In this document: in pieces, positions 17,652 to 25,619 of the stretch
How the letters are laid out: the number at the start of each line of letters is the position of its first letter
Position numbering within the stretch: position 1 is the stretch's first letter
The notes under the pieces: generated by a model
The model's input: the letters and a program-made list of their open reading frames with translations, nothing else
What the model was told of the DNA's origin: nothing
Databases searched by the model: none
Program-made: the position numbers and the translations under genes
Assembly (NCBI GenBank): GCA_039931065.1
Contig: JBDTSP010000002.1
Span: 1 to 64,000 of the forward strand
Direction: 5' to 3'
Length of the DNA: 64,000 nt
From: CADEED01 sp039931065
Lineage (GTDB): Bacteria; Pseudomonadota; Gammaproteobacteria; Steroidobacterales; Steroidobacteraceae

Positions 17652-18181
17652 TCGCGCTTGCAGGTGATCACCGAGATGCCGAGCACCTCCGCGGTCTCCT
17701 CATGCGACAGCCCGCCGAAGAAGCGCAGCAACACCACACGCGCGGCGCGCGGATCCACTTTCTCGAGCACGTCGAGCGCGGCATCGACGGCGGTGATCTC
17801 CGCGAGACCCGCATCGCTCTCGAGTGAATCCGGATCCTGCAGCGTGAGCAACGCGCTGCCACCGCCGCGCTTCGCGGCCGAACGGCTGCGGGCATGCTCG
17901 GTGAGGATGCGCCGCATGACGAATGCGGCGACTGCGAGAAAATGCCCGCGCGTCTCGAATTGCACGCGCCACTGACCCGCAAGCTCGATGAAGGCTTCAT
18001 TCACCAGCGCAGTAGTTTGAAGAGTGTGGCCGGGGCGCTCTTTGCGGAGCTCGCGATTCGCGAGCCGGCTCAAGGTGGGATAGAGCAGCGGAAACAGACT
18101 CTCGAATGCCGTTTTGTCGCCCGCGTTCCACTGCGCGAGCAACTGGGTGATTTCAGGTGGTGAAGGCGGCTTTGCGGACAT
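17603..18181 (-). CDS. ECF sigma factor of the kinase-linked (TIGR02999/ECF43-like) type
   Basis: 192 aa. Region 2 (ITQLLAQWNAGDKTAFESLF), the family segment HTLQTTALVNEAFIEL, and region 4 (LRFFGGLSHEETAEVLGISV then KREWASAKAWLKQEL). The block HTLQxTALVNEAFI is shared with the paralogue at 3124-3720. No anti-sigma gene lies nearby; the downstream, overlapping kinase is the likely regulator. The target promoters cannot be read from this window. Confidence 0.92.
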   Translation of the reverse strand: MSAKPPSPPEITQLLAQWNAGDKTAFESLFPLLYPTLSRLANRELRKERPGHTLQTTALVNEAFIELAGQWRVQFETRGHFLAVAAFVMRRILTEHARSRSAAKRGGGSALLTLQDPDSLESDAGLAEITAVDAALDVLEKVDPRAARVVLLRFFGGLSHEETAEVLGISVITCKREWASAKAWLKQELSPS

Positions 18182-18351
18182 ATCGCCGGAAGACTATCAC
18201 CTGCCTTCTTCATTCCAGAACGCGTGGTTCACGACGCATTGGCATCACTTTCGAACTCTCTCCTTTTCCCAGTGAATTCAACGTAGTCAGTGCGTTTTGC
18301 GCGGCGTATTTATTTCACGCACATCGACCGTCGAGCCAGGGAAAAAAGAAC

Positions 18352-18465
18352 ATGGAAGCGCGCTCGGCCGCCGAGCCCGGTTCGGCGGTGGTGGAGCCCG
18401 ATCCATCCGCGATCATCGAGCAACTCGAACGCCCACAGCTCACTCGGCAATCTGACACCGAGTGA
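18352..18465 (+). pseudogene. Truncated N-terminus, fused to IS3 sequence
   Basis: The ATG at 18352 follows a GGGAAAAAAG box and reads MEARSAAEPGSAVVEPDPSA then IIEQLERPQ before running out of frame into the IS3 remnant. The pattern PDPSAIIEQLER resembles the N-terminal 'xxQLERILAS' start of some winged-helix/TPR regulators, which is only a suggestion. At 37 codons it is unlikely to be functional. Confidence 0.35.
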
Positions 18466-18508
18466 GTTCGCTAACAACAGTCAGAAGACCGGGACCTCGG
18501 CTACATAG
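18434..18508 (+). mobile_element. IS3-family transposase C-terminal remnant
   Basis: The frame ending at TAG 18506-18508 reads HSSLGNLTPSEFANNSQKTG, the typical C-terminus of IS3-family OrfB (RPHSSLGYLTPxEF). Only about 25 codons survive; the DDE domain and the left end are missing. The break with the upstream ORF is near 18430. It marks the border of the lower-GC segment that follows. Confidence 0.7.
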
Positions 18509-18528
18509 CGTATCGATGAATATGCTTG

Positions 18529-20028
18529 CTACTTACAAACGAAGCGCACCGTGTAGTCATTACATTGACCAGATGGTTGAGAAGCATTGCGGCACGCCAC
18601 ACCATTCAGATCGAATTCTTGCAATCGATCGGGCGGACCAATGCCGTACTGCCAAGAGCCATCGACGACTGTCCTCGCTTGAATCTCGGTCGGTGCACTG
18701 CACAAGCTTGGAAAGTTATCGCGACTTTCTACTTCACCCGCACCATCAGGCGTGCCGGTGTTACGCCACTTGCTCCAGCCGCTTGAACAGTGATAACGCG
18801 TTTGATAATCACCACAGCTATGACCGTCAGGTTGATCGGCGTTGTTACACGCCAAGCCATCCAGCAGGTTGAACGTGCGTAACACATCGGGGAAATCGGC
18901 CGTTGACATGCGTCGAGCGCTATCAACCACATGTGCCTGAACTTCCGCCACACCCTTCTTACAAACAAACTGTGGCGCTTTTGCCTTCAGATCTTTTAGC
19001 CGCTCCCAGTCGCCACCGGCACCGCCTGGATTATCAAGATTCACCCAACGGTAATCGCTGTAAGGATCGTTAGGCGGCATGTGACCACCTTGAAGGACAT
19101 CGTCGATGGCCCTGGTAATCGATGGAATGATGATGAAGCCCGTACTCGTCGTGCTACCGACGGTATTGATATCGTCGTCTCTCAGACCGGTACCGGCGAT
19201 CACATGGCAACTGGAGGCACAGGCACCTCGCTGCCCTGCACCTACAGCCAATGTATCTTGCGCATCTTGGTTGAGCTTGGCGCCGTTGGATCCGACCGCG
19301 TTGTAACGCTGATTCAATGTGTCGTGTCCATCGTTGATCAGACCAAACTGCGCTAACGCGCCAACAATTTGCGGAGAAGCAATCCACGGCCCCGCAGCAT
19401 GACATTGCGTACAAGCCGTTCCCATTACTTTGCCTGGCGTATCCCAGAATGAAAAACCCAATAGGCCAGTGGGTGAAGGCGGATTAGTGGTGGCAATCCG
19501 CTCATAGGTACTAGCAACGGCGCCCTCGATGGTTTTTGTCAGGTTTCCCGGTTTCATTTTGAAGAAACAGGTATTCCCAGAAACTTTGTTGTGAACAATC
19601 ATTTCGCCGCTAGCACCAATGAGAGTGCCCGTTGGGACGGGTTCATTCACACCTTCGCTTGGATGAACCCAGCGACATGCGAAAACAGCATCGACGACAC
19701 TGTTGATCTTGGCGTGCGTAACAAAGTCCGTACTATTGTCGAAATCAGGGTTGCCATCGGGATTGCGAAAGTTGAGGTCATTGCAATCCATTTGCGGAAT
19801 GCTGTCGATTTCCAGATCAGACAGGCAAGCCGCGACGTAACTATCGTACGACTTTCTTTCCAATAAGAATTTGGTGAAGTCTGCAGGGGAAATGCCAAGG
19901 CCTGCCGCATTGGCAGACGTAGTCATTGCGTTCGGAACGATCGAGATGGCGGATAACGCTAACGTCAAACACGTTATCGATTTCAACAAGGCGCTCTTTC
20001 TAAAGAGCATTCTCTTTGTGTGTTCCAC
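18529..20028 (-). CDS. Secreted c-type-haem-motif protein with tandem C-terminal Cys repeats
   Basis: 499 aa with an N-terminal signal sequence (hydrophobic to about residue 41, cleavage near ANA-AG). One canonical haem c site (CTQCH, about 208-212) and one CASSCH, a CX3CH variant. A Met in GGHMPPNDPY could be an axial ligand. The C-terminus has two copies of a Cys motif: FNLLDGLACNNADQPDG...CGDYQTRYHC and FDLNGVACRNASQPSG-QCNDYTVRFVC. It is visibly lower in GC than neighbouring genes, uses more A/T-ending codons and begins next to an IS3 remnant, all consistent with horizontal acquisition. Probably a periplasmic electron-transfer or binding protein; no exact family known to me. Confidence 0.75.
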   Translation of the reverse strand: MEHTKRMLFRKSALLKSITCLTLALSAISIVPNAMTTSANAAGLGISPADFTKFLLERKSYDSYVAACLSDLEIDSIPQMDCNDLNFRNPDGNPDFDNSTDFVTHAKINSVVDAVFACRWVHPSEGVNEPVPTGTLIGASGEMIVHNKVSGNTCFFKMKPGNLTKTIEGAVASTYERIATTNPPSPTGLLGFSFWDTPGKVMGTACTQCHAAGPWIASPQIVGALAQFGLINDGHDTLNQRYNAVGSNGAKLNQDAQDTLAVGAGQRGACASSCHVIAGTGLRDDDINTVGSTTSTGFIIIPSITRAIDDVLQGGHMPPNDPYSDYRWVNLDNPGGAGGDWERLKDLKAKAPQFVCKKGVAEVQAHVVDSARRMSTADFPDVLRTFNLLDGLACNNADQPDGHSCGDYQTRYHCSSGWSKWRNTGTPDGAGEVESRDNFPSLCSAPTEIQARTVVDGSWQYGIGPPDRLQEFDLNGVACRNASQPSGQCNDYTVRFVCK

Positions 20029-20090
20029 TATCTATCCCCTCTGTAGGTAGGGCCCATTTGAATTGTCGGCCACTACTTTTGATACTGTGG

Positions 20091-20670
20091 TTAACCAGTA
20101 TTCGGTGAGCACCCTATCACCACTGAGGCGCCGCGGAGTTGTTGCCCACCCAGTGATTCAACATAAGCCGCATCGGCGCTGAGATCGACCCGCCGGAACT
20201 CCTGCTCCTGGCCCGAGGCATTCACGTGGAAGAAGCGCACGAAGCCAGGACGCCACTCGACCAGTACGGAAGTCACTGCCGCGCATTCCTCGGCCACAAC
20301 GGGGTCGGACACCAGCTTGATCGTGAGCAGCGCGTCGGTGGCAGACGCGAGCTGCACCTCAGCTTGCGGAAGCTAGATGCATCGAACGTGGTGCGCGGTC
20401 CGCCAGGAATCTGGCGCCCGGGGCATAGTAGCGCACGGACATGTCGGCGGCCGCGCCGTCTTCGATCGTTGCAGAGTATTCGATTGCGTCCGCATCGTAG
20501 GTGATGCTGTCGGGCAGCGGCTCGGAGCTCATTGCGGCGAAGCTATCGGCAGAGAACGGTGTTCCGAAGATCAGTTGTGCGCAGGGCGGCACAAAGGCGA
20601 ACCCGGAATCGAAGTTTCGATACTCCACGATCATTCGCCGCGTCGGCGGCGGCCTGGGCACGGGTTCCAC
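20091..20670 (-). pseudogene. Frameshifted gene of unknown function
   Basis: Two adjoining minus-strand frames both have GC-rich third positions. 20670 to 20359 includes FDSGFAFVPPCAQLIFGTPF ... DSITYDADAIEYSATI and ends SMHLASAS. 20357 to 20091 includes ALLTIKLVSDPVVAEECAAV ... FVRFFHVNASGQEQEF. An indel near 20358-20385 would join them. The start of the first frame is unclear and overlaps the plus-strand reading of the next entry. No family recognised. Confidence 0.4.
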
Positions 20671-21580
20671 GCCTGCGGTGTGCGATCAATTCGCAACATT
20701 GCTGGAGACAAGGGCCGAAGGCGATCTCGTCTATCAGTTCGGTCGTTTCAAAGTCGAGGTGCGCGAGCAGGCGGGGAACTTCACGACGAAGCTGATCGAA
20801 GGAATCGCGCCCGGAACCTTGCTAGGACATTTGCGAACCGGTCAGCCGTTGCTGGATGCGGCCGAGGCTCGCGCAAGAATGGCGGAAGCTGACATCAGTA
20901 AGCCCGGCTTGCATCTCGTATCGCCGCCGGTGGTCAGTCACACCGAAGTCAAAGCGGGCGGACAGTTCCTCTCAGCGGAGGTCGCCCACGGACTCACTGG
21001 AAGACTCGCGAACGAAGCAAAGACCGTCGGCTGATCGAAATCCATCACGCTGCCTGCCGGCACACCGCTTTTCGGCGTCGTCGTGACTGCGAGCGGCCGC
21101 CCGAGTTCGTATGACGCCGACATCATCTGGTGCACACCCGACCTAACTAAAAAGGAGAAGCCCGTGGCGCAATGCTTTGCGCGGGGGCAGGTCGGATATG
21201 AGCTGGTGGAAAGTCGTGGATTCCATACAGTGGAGTACTTGTCGGTCGGATCGATGCGCGGCGTATTCCCACCGGTGGTGGAACGAGGGGCAGCCGATTT
21301 CGGAGGACCCCTGCTTCTCTTGATTCGATATGCGGGCGCCAACAGCAAACACGTGAACTTGGACTGGAGCGTCGGGCCGGCAAACACGTTTGCGTGGCGA
21401 AGTCTTTCGTTGCGGCTCGATCAGCAACGCACCGGCCATCTGCTGTTGGGGAATACACTGATCAAAGTGAAACCCTCGAAAGACGGCAAGGACGCGACGT
21501 TAGAGACCACGGAGCTTGGAGCTTTCACGTCGGAACTGACTGCCGCGCCGGTCGATGCATTGGCGCTTTTCCAGAGATAG
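20504..21580 (+). pseudogene. Unknown gene interrupted by an in-frame TGA
   Basis: A single frame runs from about 20504 to 21580 but is cut by TGA at 21032-21034. On both sides the reading is protein-like: ...FLSAEVAHGLTGRLANEAKT-VG, stop, SKSITLPAGTPLFGVVVTAS...DADIIWCTPDL. One base change (TGA to TGG) would restore a protein of about 358 aa. The downstream half has a possible internal start at 21083. No signal peptide was seen at the present start and no family was recognised. The first 170 bp overlap the opposite-strand broken gene, so the true 5' end may be missing. Confidence 0.45.
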
Positions 21581-21732
21581 GAAGCAGGATCTTCCCGTTC
21601 CTCGATGGACCGAGGCGCGTGGACGCGCCCGCTCGCCGCACGGCTGGGCGAATCAAGGGCAGCTTGGCCGGCCGCCGCTCACGGAGTGGAGCGCAAGTTC
21701 GAAAGAAGATGATGGATGGTTTGGATCAGCCC

Positions 21733-21761
21733 TTGACCAACCTTCGCTTCGGGCTTATAAC
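21733..21761 (+). promoter_or_regulatory. Sigma-70-type promoter of hipBA
   Basis: TTGACC (21733-21738), 17-bp spacer, TATAAC (21756-21761): a near-consensus promoter 47 bp upstream of the hipB ATG. The first hip operator starts 2 bp after the -10, so a bound repressor would block RNA polymerase. Confidence 0.75.
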
Positions 21762-21762
21762 G

Positions 21763-21806
21763 GCTCACAAATGAGCTTTTAACACGATAATGGCTCATTT
21801 GTGAGC
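21763..21806. promoter_or_regulatory. Twin palindromic operators of hipBA
   Basis: Two 14-bp palindromes, GCTCA-CAAA-TGAGC (21763-21776) and GCTCA-TTTG-TGAGC (21793-21806), with centres 30 bp apart (about three helical turns) on the same face of DNA. The second ends just before the hipB start codon. HipB of E. coli binds similar spaced inverted repeats in its own promoter; binding by this HipB is inferred. Confidence 0.75.
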
Positions 21807-21807
21807 T

Positions 21808-22134
21808 ATGAAGCGTAACGAAACACACTTTCTCAGCACCTCCTCCCAAGAGGTCACCCGACATCTGGGTGCATTGGTACGGCAGGCACGCCTGGCCCGC
21901 GGCTGGACACTGGCGGAGCTGGCGGAGCGCTCGCGCGTGAGCTTGGCGACCACCAAGCGCATCGAAAACGGCTCGAGTTCCGCATCGCTGGCGAGCTGGC
22001 TGGCGCTGTTCGAAAGGCTTGGATTGCTGCCCAAGCTCCGTGAACTCGAGGACCCTGCTTCAGAGGCGCTGCTGAATCAAACGCGCGCGCAGCGCGCGCG
22101 CCGCAAGCTCCCAAAACAAGACTTGGACTTCTGA
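21808..22134 (+). CDS. hipB: HipB-like Xre antitoxin
   Basis: 108 aa. A helix-turn-helix spans about residues 20-70 (LGALVRQARLARGWTLAELA then RSRVSLATTKRIENG). The C-terminus is basic (NQTRAQRARRKLPKQDLDF). It should dimerise, bind the two operators immediately upstream and neutralise HipA. Its stop codon is 1 bp before hipA, typical of the operon. Confidence 0.88.
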   Translation: MKRNETHFLSTSSQEVTRHLGALVRQARLARGWTLAELAERSRVSLATTKRIENGSSSASLASWLALFERLGLLPKLRELEDPASEALLNQTRAQRARRKLPKQDLDF

Positions 22135-22135
22135 C

Positions 22136-23413
22136 ATGTCTGATCGGATCGTGTTCATACATCTGCCGGGTGAAACGGACGCCGTGCCGGCGGGCCGGCT
22201 CACCATGATCGAACAGGGCACAGAACTGGTCGCTTCGCGGTTCAGCTATGGCCGCCGCTATCTGGAGCGCGCGAATGCGCTTCCGGTGGATCCGGTGTCG
22301 CTGCCGCTCGCGCAGGGTCGCATCGACGCCGAACTACTGCCAGCCGCCGGCCTCGCAATGTTCGGCGCCGTGCGCGACGCGGCTCCTGATGCCTGGGGCC
22401 GCCGGGTGATCGAAAACCGCCTGCGAGCGCCGCCGAACGGCTTGCCGGAATCGGTGTACCTCGATCATGCGGGGCCCCATCGTGCGGGTGCGCTGGATAT
22501 ACGCGTGGAGCCGACCAGCGCGCCCACTGGTGGTGCCCTGCCTACTTTGCTGCAGCTCGATCATCTGCTCGATGCGGCAGCGCGCATCGAAGCGGGTGAG
22601 CCGATGCCCGCGCATCTGGAAGTATTCTTCGCGGGCGGCCCGACTCTTGGCGGAGCACGCCCCAAGGCATCTCTAACTACAGATGGGTGTGAATGGATCG
22701 CGAAATTCCCGGCGCGCAACGATCCTTTCGACGTTCCGCTGGCCGAGTGGGCCACTCTTGCGTTGGCGCGCGAGGCTGGCCTGACCGCGCCCCCCACTCG
22801 GCTGGAGACGCTGGCCGATGGCCGCCACGTCCTCCTCATCCAGCGCTTCGATCGCACGCCTTCGGATCGGGGCATGGCCCGCAGGCACATGGTGAGCGCT
22901 TTGACTCTACTCGCACTGCACGAGCAGGACTCGCCCGATTCGAGCTACGCGGCCATCGCCGACGCACTGAGCGAGCACGGCGCACGTGGTTTCATCGCGA
23001 GCGATCGCGCCGAACTATTCGCGCGCATGGTGTTCAATATCCTGGTGTCCAACGACGACGATCACCTGCGCAACCATGCCTTTTTGCTCGAGCCACTCGC
23101 GGGATGGCGTTTGAGCCCGCTCTACGATGTGGTGCCTCGGCCGCAGGTCGCGCAGGAGCGGATGCTGCATCTGGCAGTCGGACCGCGCGGCCGACTGGCG
23201 ACGCTGGACAATGCATTCGAGGGAGCGGGCCGCTTCGGGCTTTCGTCCCCTGATGCAGCGCGGATCATCGATCGCATCGCACGCGTGTTACGCGCCTGGC
23301 GCACGAGCTTCGAGCGCCTGCGTGTTCCAGGGGGTCTGTGCGACCAGGTCACCACGGCCTTCCGGCGACCTGAAGATGTGGGATTGGACGTAGTGGAACG
23401 ACACTTGAATTGA
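22136..23413 (+). CDS. hipA: HipA-family serine/threonine kinase toxin
   Basis: 425 aa, normal HipA length. Early domain: GRLTMIEQGTELVASRFSYG and PDAWGRRVIE. Kinase core: RPKASLTTDGCEWIAKFPAR (ATP-binding lysine), LIQRFDR, then the catalytic loop FNILVSNDDDHLRNHAFLLE and LSPLYDVVP. All expected catalytic residues are visible, so it is probably active. Classical HipA phosphorylates glutamyl-tRNA synthetase to cause growth arrest; other family members hit other targets, so the substrate here is open. Confidence 0.92.
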   Translation: MSDRIVFIHLPGETDAVPAGRLTMIEQGTELVASRFSYGRRYLERANALPVDPVSLPLAQGRIDAELLPAAGLAMFGAVRDAAPDAWGRRVIENRLRAPPNGLPESVYLDHAGPHRAGALDIRVEPTSAPTGGALPTLLQLDHLLDAAARIEAGEPMPAHLEVFFAGGPTLGGARPKASLTTDGCEWIAKFPARNDPFDVPLAEWATLALAREAGLTAPPTRLETLADGRHVLLIQRFDRTPSDRGMARRHMVSALTLLALHEQDSPDSSYAAIADALSEHGARGFIASDRAELFARMVFNILVSNDDDHLRNHAFLLEPLAGWRLSPLYDVVPRPQVAQERMLHLAVGPRGRLATLDNAFEGAGRFGLSSPDAARIIDRIARVLRAWRTSFERLRVPGGLCDQVTTAFRRPEDVGLDVVERHLN

Positions 23414-23460
23414 TGCTCCACGTTCCGAAATTCAGCCCCTTCGCGATCACCGCGCGCCCC

Positions 23461-23830
23461 TCAAGTGCCGCAGAACGTCCGAAGCACGCGTTCGCCCGGC
23501 GCCGGCGGCTGCTCGAACTTAACCAAGCCAGGCTGATCGTCGTAAGGATGCTCGAGGATGTTCAGGAGCTTGAGAAACGGCTCGAAGTCCCCGTGAGTCG
23601 AGGCTGCTTCGCAGCAGGCTAACTGCTTCGCGATCGTTGCGAGCCGCGAAGTACTCGAAGGTGCCGACACGAATGTGACTGGCCGCCACGCGCGTCAGCA
23701 CGGCCCCTGGCAGAAGATCCTCGCGCACAACCTGCTCGCCGGTCGTGACCACCGCGAGGGGAGCGCGTGGTCGGAACGCCGAGCGCATGCATCGCTTCGC
23801 TGATCAAACGCTGAATCATGAATCGCGACG
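23461..23830 (-). pseudogene. selO: Wrecked selO copy (middle piece joined to C-terminus)
   Basis: The minus strand reads LISEAMHALGVPTTR, then after a 1-base frameshift near 23770 APLAVVTTGEQVVREDLLPG and VAASHIRVGTFEYFAARNDR, all typical SelO mid-protein sequence. It then jumps directly to GDFEPFLKLLNILEHPYDDQ ... PPAPGERVLRTFCGT-stop, the SelO C-terminus with its conserved terminal cysteine. The N-terminus and most of the second half are missing and the frame changes twice. Not functional. Confidence 0.8.
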
Positions 23831-23937
23831 CGGTCGATTTGGAGCGATTCAATCTCGCAGCCTTCATGGACACTTACCCAACCTGATACACCTTTGGCTC
23901 TTCGGCCGCGCACTTGCAGCCGCGCCGCGATGTTCGC
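23831..23937. other. Intergenic spacer
   Basis: About 107 bp between the selO remnant and the next gene. No promoter, terminator or family match was seen. Confidence 0.3.
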
Positions 23938-25134
23938 ATGCTCCAGTCCATGAAATTCCTGATGTTTCTCGCCATTGGCGTGATGCTGGGCTTCGCGCTG
24001 AGGATGTTCTGGCGCGCACTACGCAAGACTTCAGCTTTCACCGATCACGTCGCGTCGATTCGCGATCGCGTGCGCCAGGAAAAAGCCAACGCGCCGGTAT
24101 TTCGGGATTTCCTGCCGCAGCCCGATGGTCGCAGTTATCTGGGCATGATCTCGTGGCTCGGGAAAAGCGTGCCCATCGAGGTGATGACATATGAGCGGGA
24201 TAGCCTCAAGACTCTCAACGCCGCCTATGACGAGTTCCTCGCGCAGAGTGTGGCGCTGGACGCCGAGGCGCGCGAAACCATCGCCAGCGAAGTCCGCAAT
24301 GGGGAAAGTTGGCTGGCGAAACATCTCGATCGTCCGGTGGAGGGCTTTCTCGCGGGCCTCGCACTGGAGCGCGTGATGTTCAACGACTATCAGATCTTCG
24401 ACCTCGCCTTCCGGGGCGAAATGCTCGGCGGCATCCGCGTGACGGTCCACGGCGAGATGGGAGACCACGAGCGGACTGTGTCGGTGCGCGGGTTCGGTCT
24501 CAAGCCTGCTGTGATGCCGCTCGAGCTCGGTGGCGAATCATTTGCGATCGAGTCCGCGAAGTTCACCCTGAGCATCTCCACGGAGGAGTGGGATGAGGAA
24601 GAACAGCGTTGGCTCTATGGACCGGGGCACATTTCGGCAAACTACTCGCTCGAGATCATCGTCGACGAGCATTCTGGCGAGGACTCCGCGCCATCACCCA
24701 TCGCTCAGTCCATTCCCGTTTCCCGCGCCAATGGCGGACGGGTGGTGGCGCCGACGGCGCTGGCCGGCATCGAAGTCGACGACGAAGACGACTGGGACGC
24801 ATGGTATGGAAATGACGCTCCACGGCTCGAGGCGAACCGCATCAAGTTCGGCGCCGTGAGCGGCAATCGCGTTCAGCTCCGTTGGGAGGCGAAATACACC
24901 TGGGGGCGGGACGAGCAGCCGAAGAGTTTCATTTTCGACGGTGACGTCGAGTTGCAGGCGCTGCAGATATCGGTCAAGGAAGAACCCGATGCGGACAAGT
25001 TCGTGAAAGCCATGTTCGGCGAGGTCATTTTTCAGTCGTTGACGAAGGAGACCGGCGAGTGGTGGCAGATCGATGATTCCATGCCCGCGGATCGGCGCAG
25101 CTGGCTGCCCGTGAAGTACCGGCCGAAGGCGTAA
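23938..25134 (+). CDS. Membrane-anchored protein of unknown function
   Basis: 398 aa from the ATG at 23938; an ATG four codons on (23950) and a TTG at 23914 are alternatives, and none has a good ribosome-binding site. One N-terminal transmembrane helix (about residues 5-23, MKFLMFLAIGVMLGFALRMF) is followed by a soluble, acidic body with many Trp and an acidic run (DDEDDWDAWYGND, about 285-297). Third codon positions are strongly GC, so it is a real gene. No domain recognised. It ends with TAATG shared with the next ORF. Confidence 0.65.
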   Translation: MLQSMKFLMFLAIGVMLGFALRMFWRALRKTSAFTDHVASIRDRVRQEKANAPVFRDFLPQPDGRSYLGMISWLGKSVPIEVMTYERDSLKTLNAAYDEFLAQSVALDAEARETIASEVRNGESWLAKHLDRPVEGFLAGLALERVMFNDYQIFDLAFRGEMLGGIRVTVHGEMGDHERTVSVRGFGLKPAVMPLELGGESFAIESAKFTLSISTEEWDEEEQRWLYGPGHISANYSLEIIVDEHSGEDSAPSPIAQSIPVSRANGGRVVAPTALAGIEVDDEDDWDAWYGNDAPRLEANRIKFGAVSGNRVQLRWEAKYTWGRDEQPKSFIFDGDVELQALQISVKEEPDADKFVKAMFGEVIFQSLTKETGEWWQIDDSMPADRRSWLPVKYRPKA

Positions 25135-25466
25135 TGTGGCTATTTCCGGGGCATGGCCCGCAGGTCACGCAGGCGCAAGCCGCTACCACCTGCGCCAGCG
25201 AAGCCGACGTGCTCAATGTCGCCTTGTTCGGCCAGACCGCGAAACAATGGCGCGATACCAACCCAAAGCTCGACGGCAATATGCGCGACCACGCCACCCT
25301 CGAGCAACTGCTGGTGCTCGCGAACATTGAGGGCATGAACGCCGAGCTCATTCACATGAGCCTGCCGCAAGGTGATCGCCTCAAGCGGCTCAACGCAATT
25401 GCAATTCGGCAGATGCGGACACTTACGACTGGCCAAGCGCTTCGAACGTTGAAGCAGCCCCGCTAG
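25134..25466 (+). pseudogene. C-terminal fragment of a KilA-N-type phage protein
   Basis: 110 codons reading VTQAQAATTCASEADVLNVA then LFGQTAKQWRDTNPKLDGNM and LEQLLVLANIEGMNAELI. This is the conserved C-terminal region of KilA-N/ORF-type prophage DNA-binding proteins, as I recall the family; the N-terminal KilA-N domain is absent. The last codons (CCC CGC TAG) belong to a 50-bp segment copied from upstream of the dienelactone hydrolase gene, so even the stop codon is borrowed. Probably a non-functional prophage scrap. Confidence 0.5.
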
Positions 25467-25542
25467 AATCCATCCGGCCACTTTTTCCGCCTCGGAGGCC
25501 TGTCATGCGAAGGTGTCGGCAGAGATCGAGGTGAACGGGCAT
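25458..25542 (+). pseudogene. Left remnant of a dienelactone hydrolase gene
   Basis: 25458-25507 aligns without net gaps to 41037-41086, the leader and ATG of the intact dienelactone hydrolase (shared CCCCGCTAGAAT, CTTTTTC, CTGTCATG). From the ATG it jumps to sequence matching 41775-41811 inside the same gene (GCGAAG-TGTCGGC-GAGATCGAGGTG). The join occurs at a shared ATGCGA, suggesting a microhomology deletion. It lies immediately left of the paoABC operon. Confidence 0.7.
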
Positions 25543-25619
25543 TCGTCTGACAGCCATTTTTTCTACCAGTGACGTAGGCTCTCGGACCTCTCGGTCCGCC
25601 ACGCAGCTTGGGAGGTCTC
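25543..25619 (+). promoter_or_regulatory. Leader of the paoABC operon
   Basis: 77 bp with no coding evidence. GGGAGG at about 25610-25615 is the ribosome-binding site for paoA. No clear promoter boxes were read. Confidence 0.35.

Larger units (their letters stand above)
18182..18528. other. 347-bp gap with truncated ORF and IS3 remnant
   Basis: It contains a truncated N-terminal ORF (18352-18465) and, fused to it in another frame, the tail of an IS3-family transposase (18434-18508). Local base composition becomes less GC-rich towards 18.3 kb and stays so through the next gene. Confidence 0.5.

Noticed and set aside
21637..21653. 17-base match CGCACGGCTGGGCGAAT to 54719-54735
   Set aside because: Too short to tell from chance in GC-rich DNA; flanks do not align.
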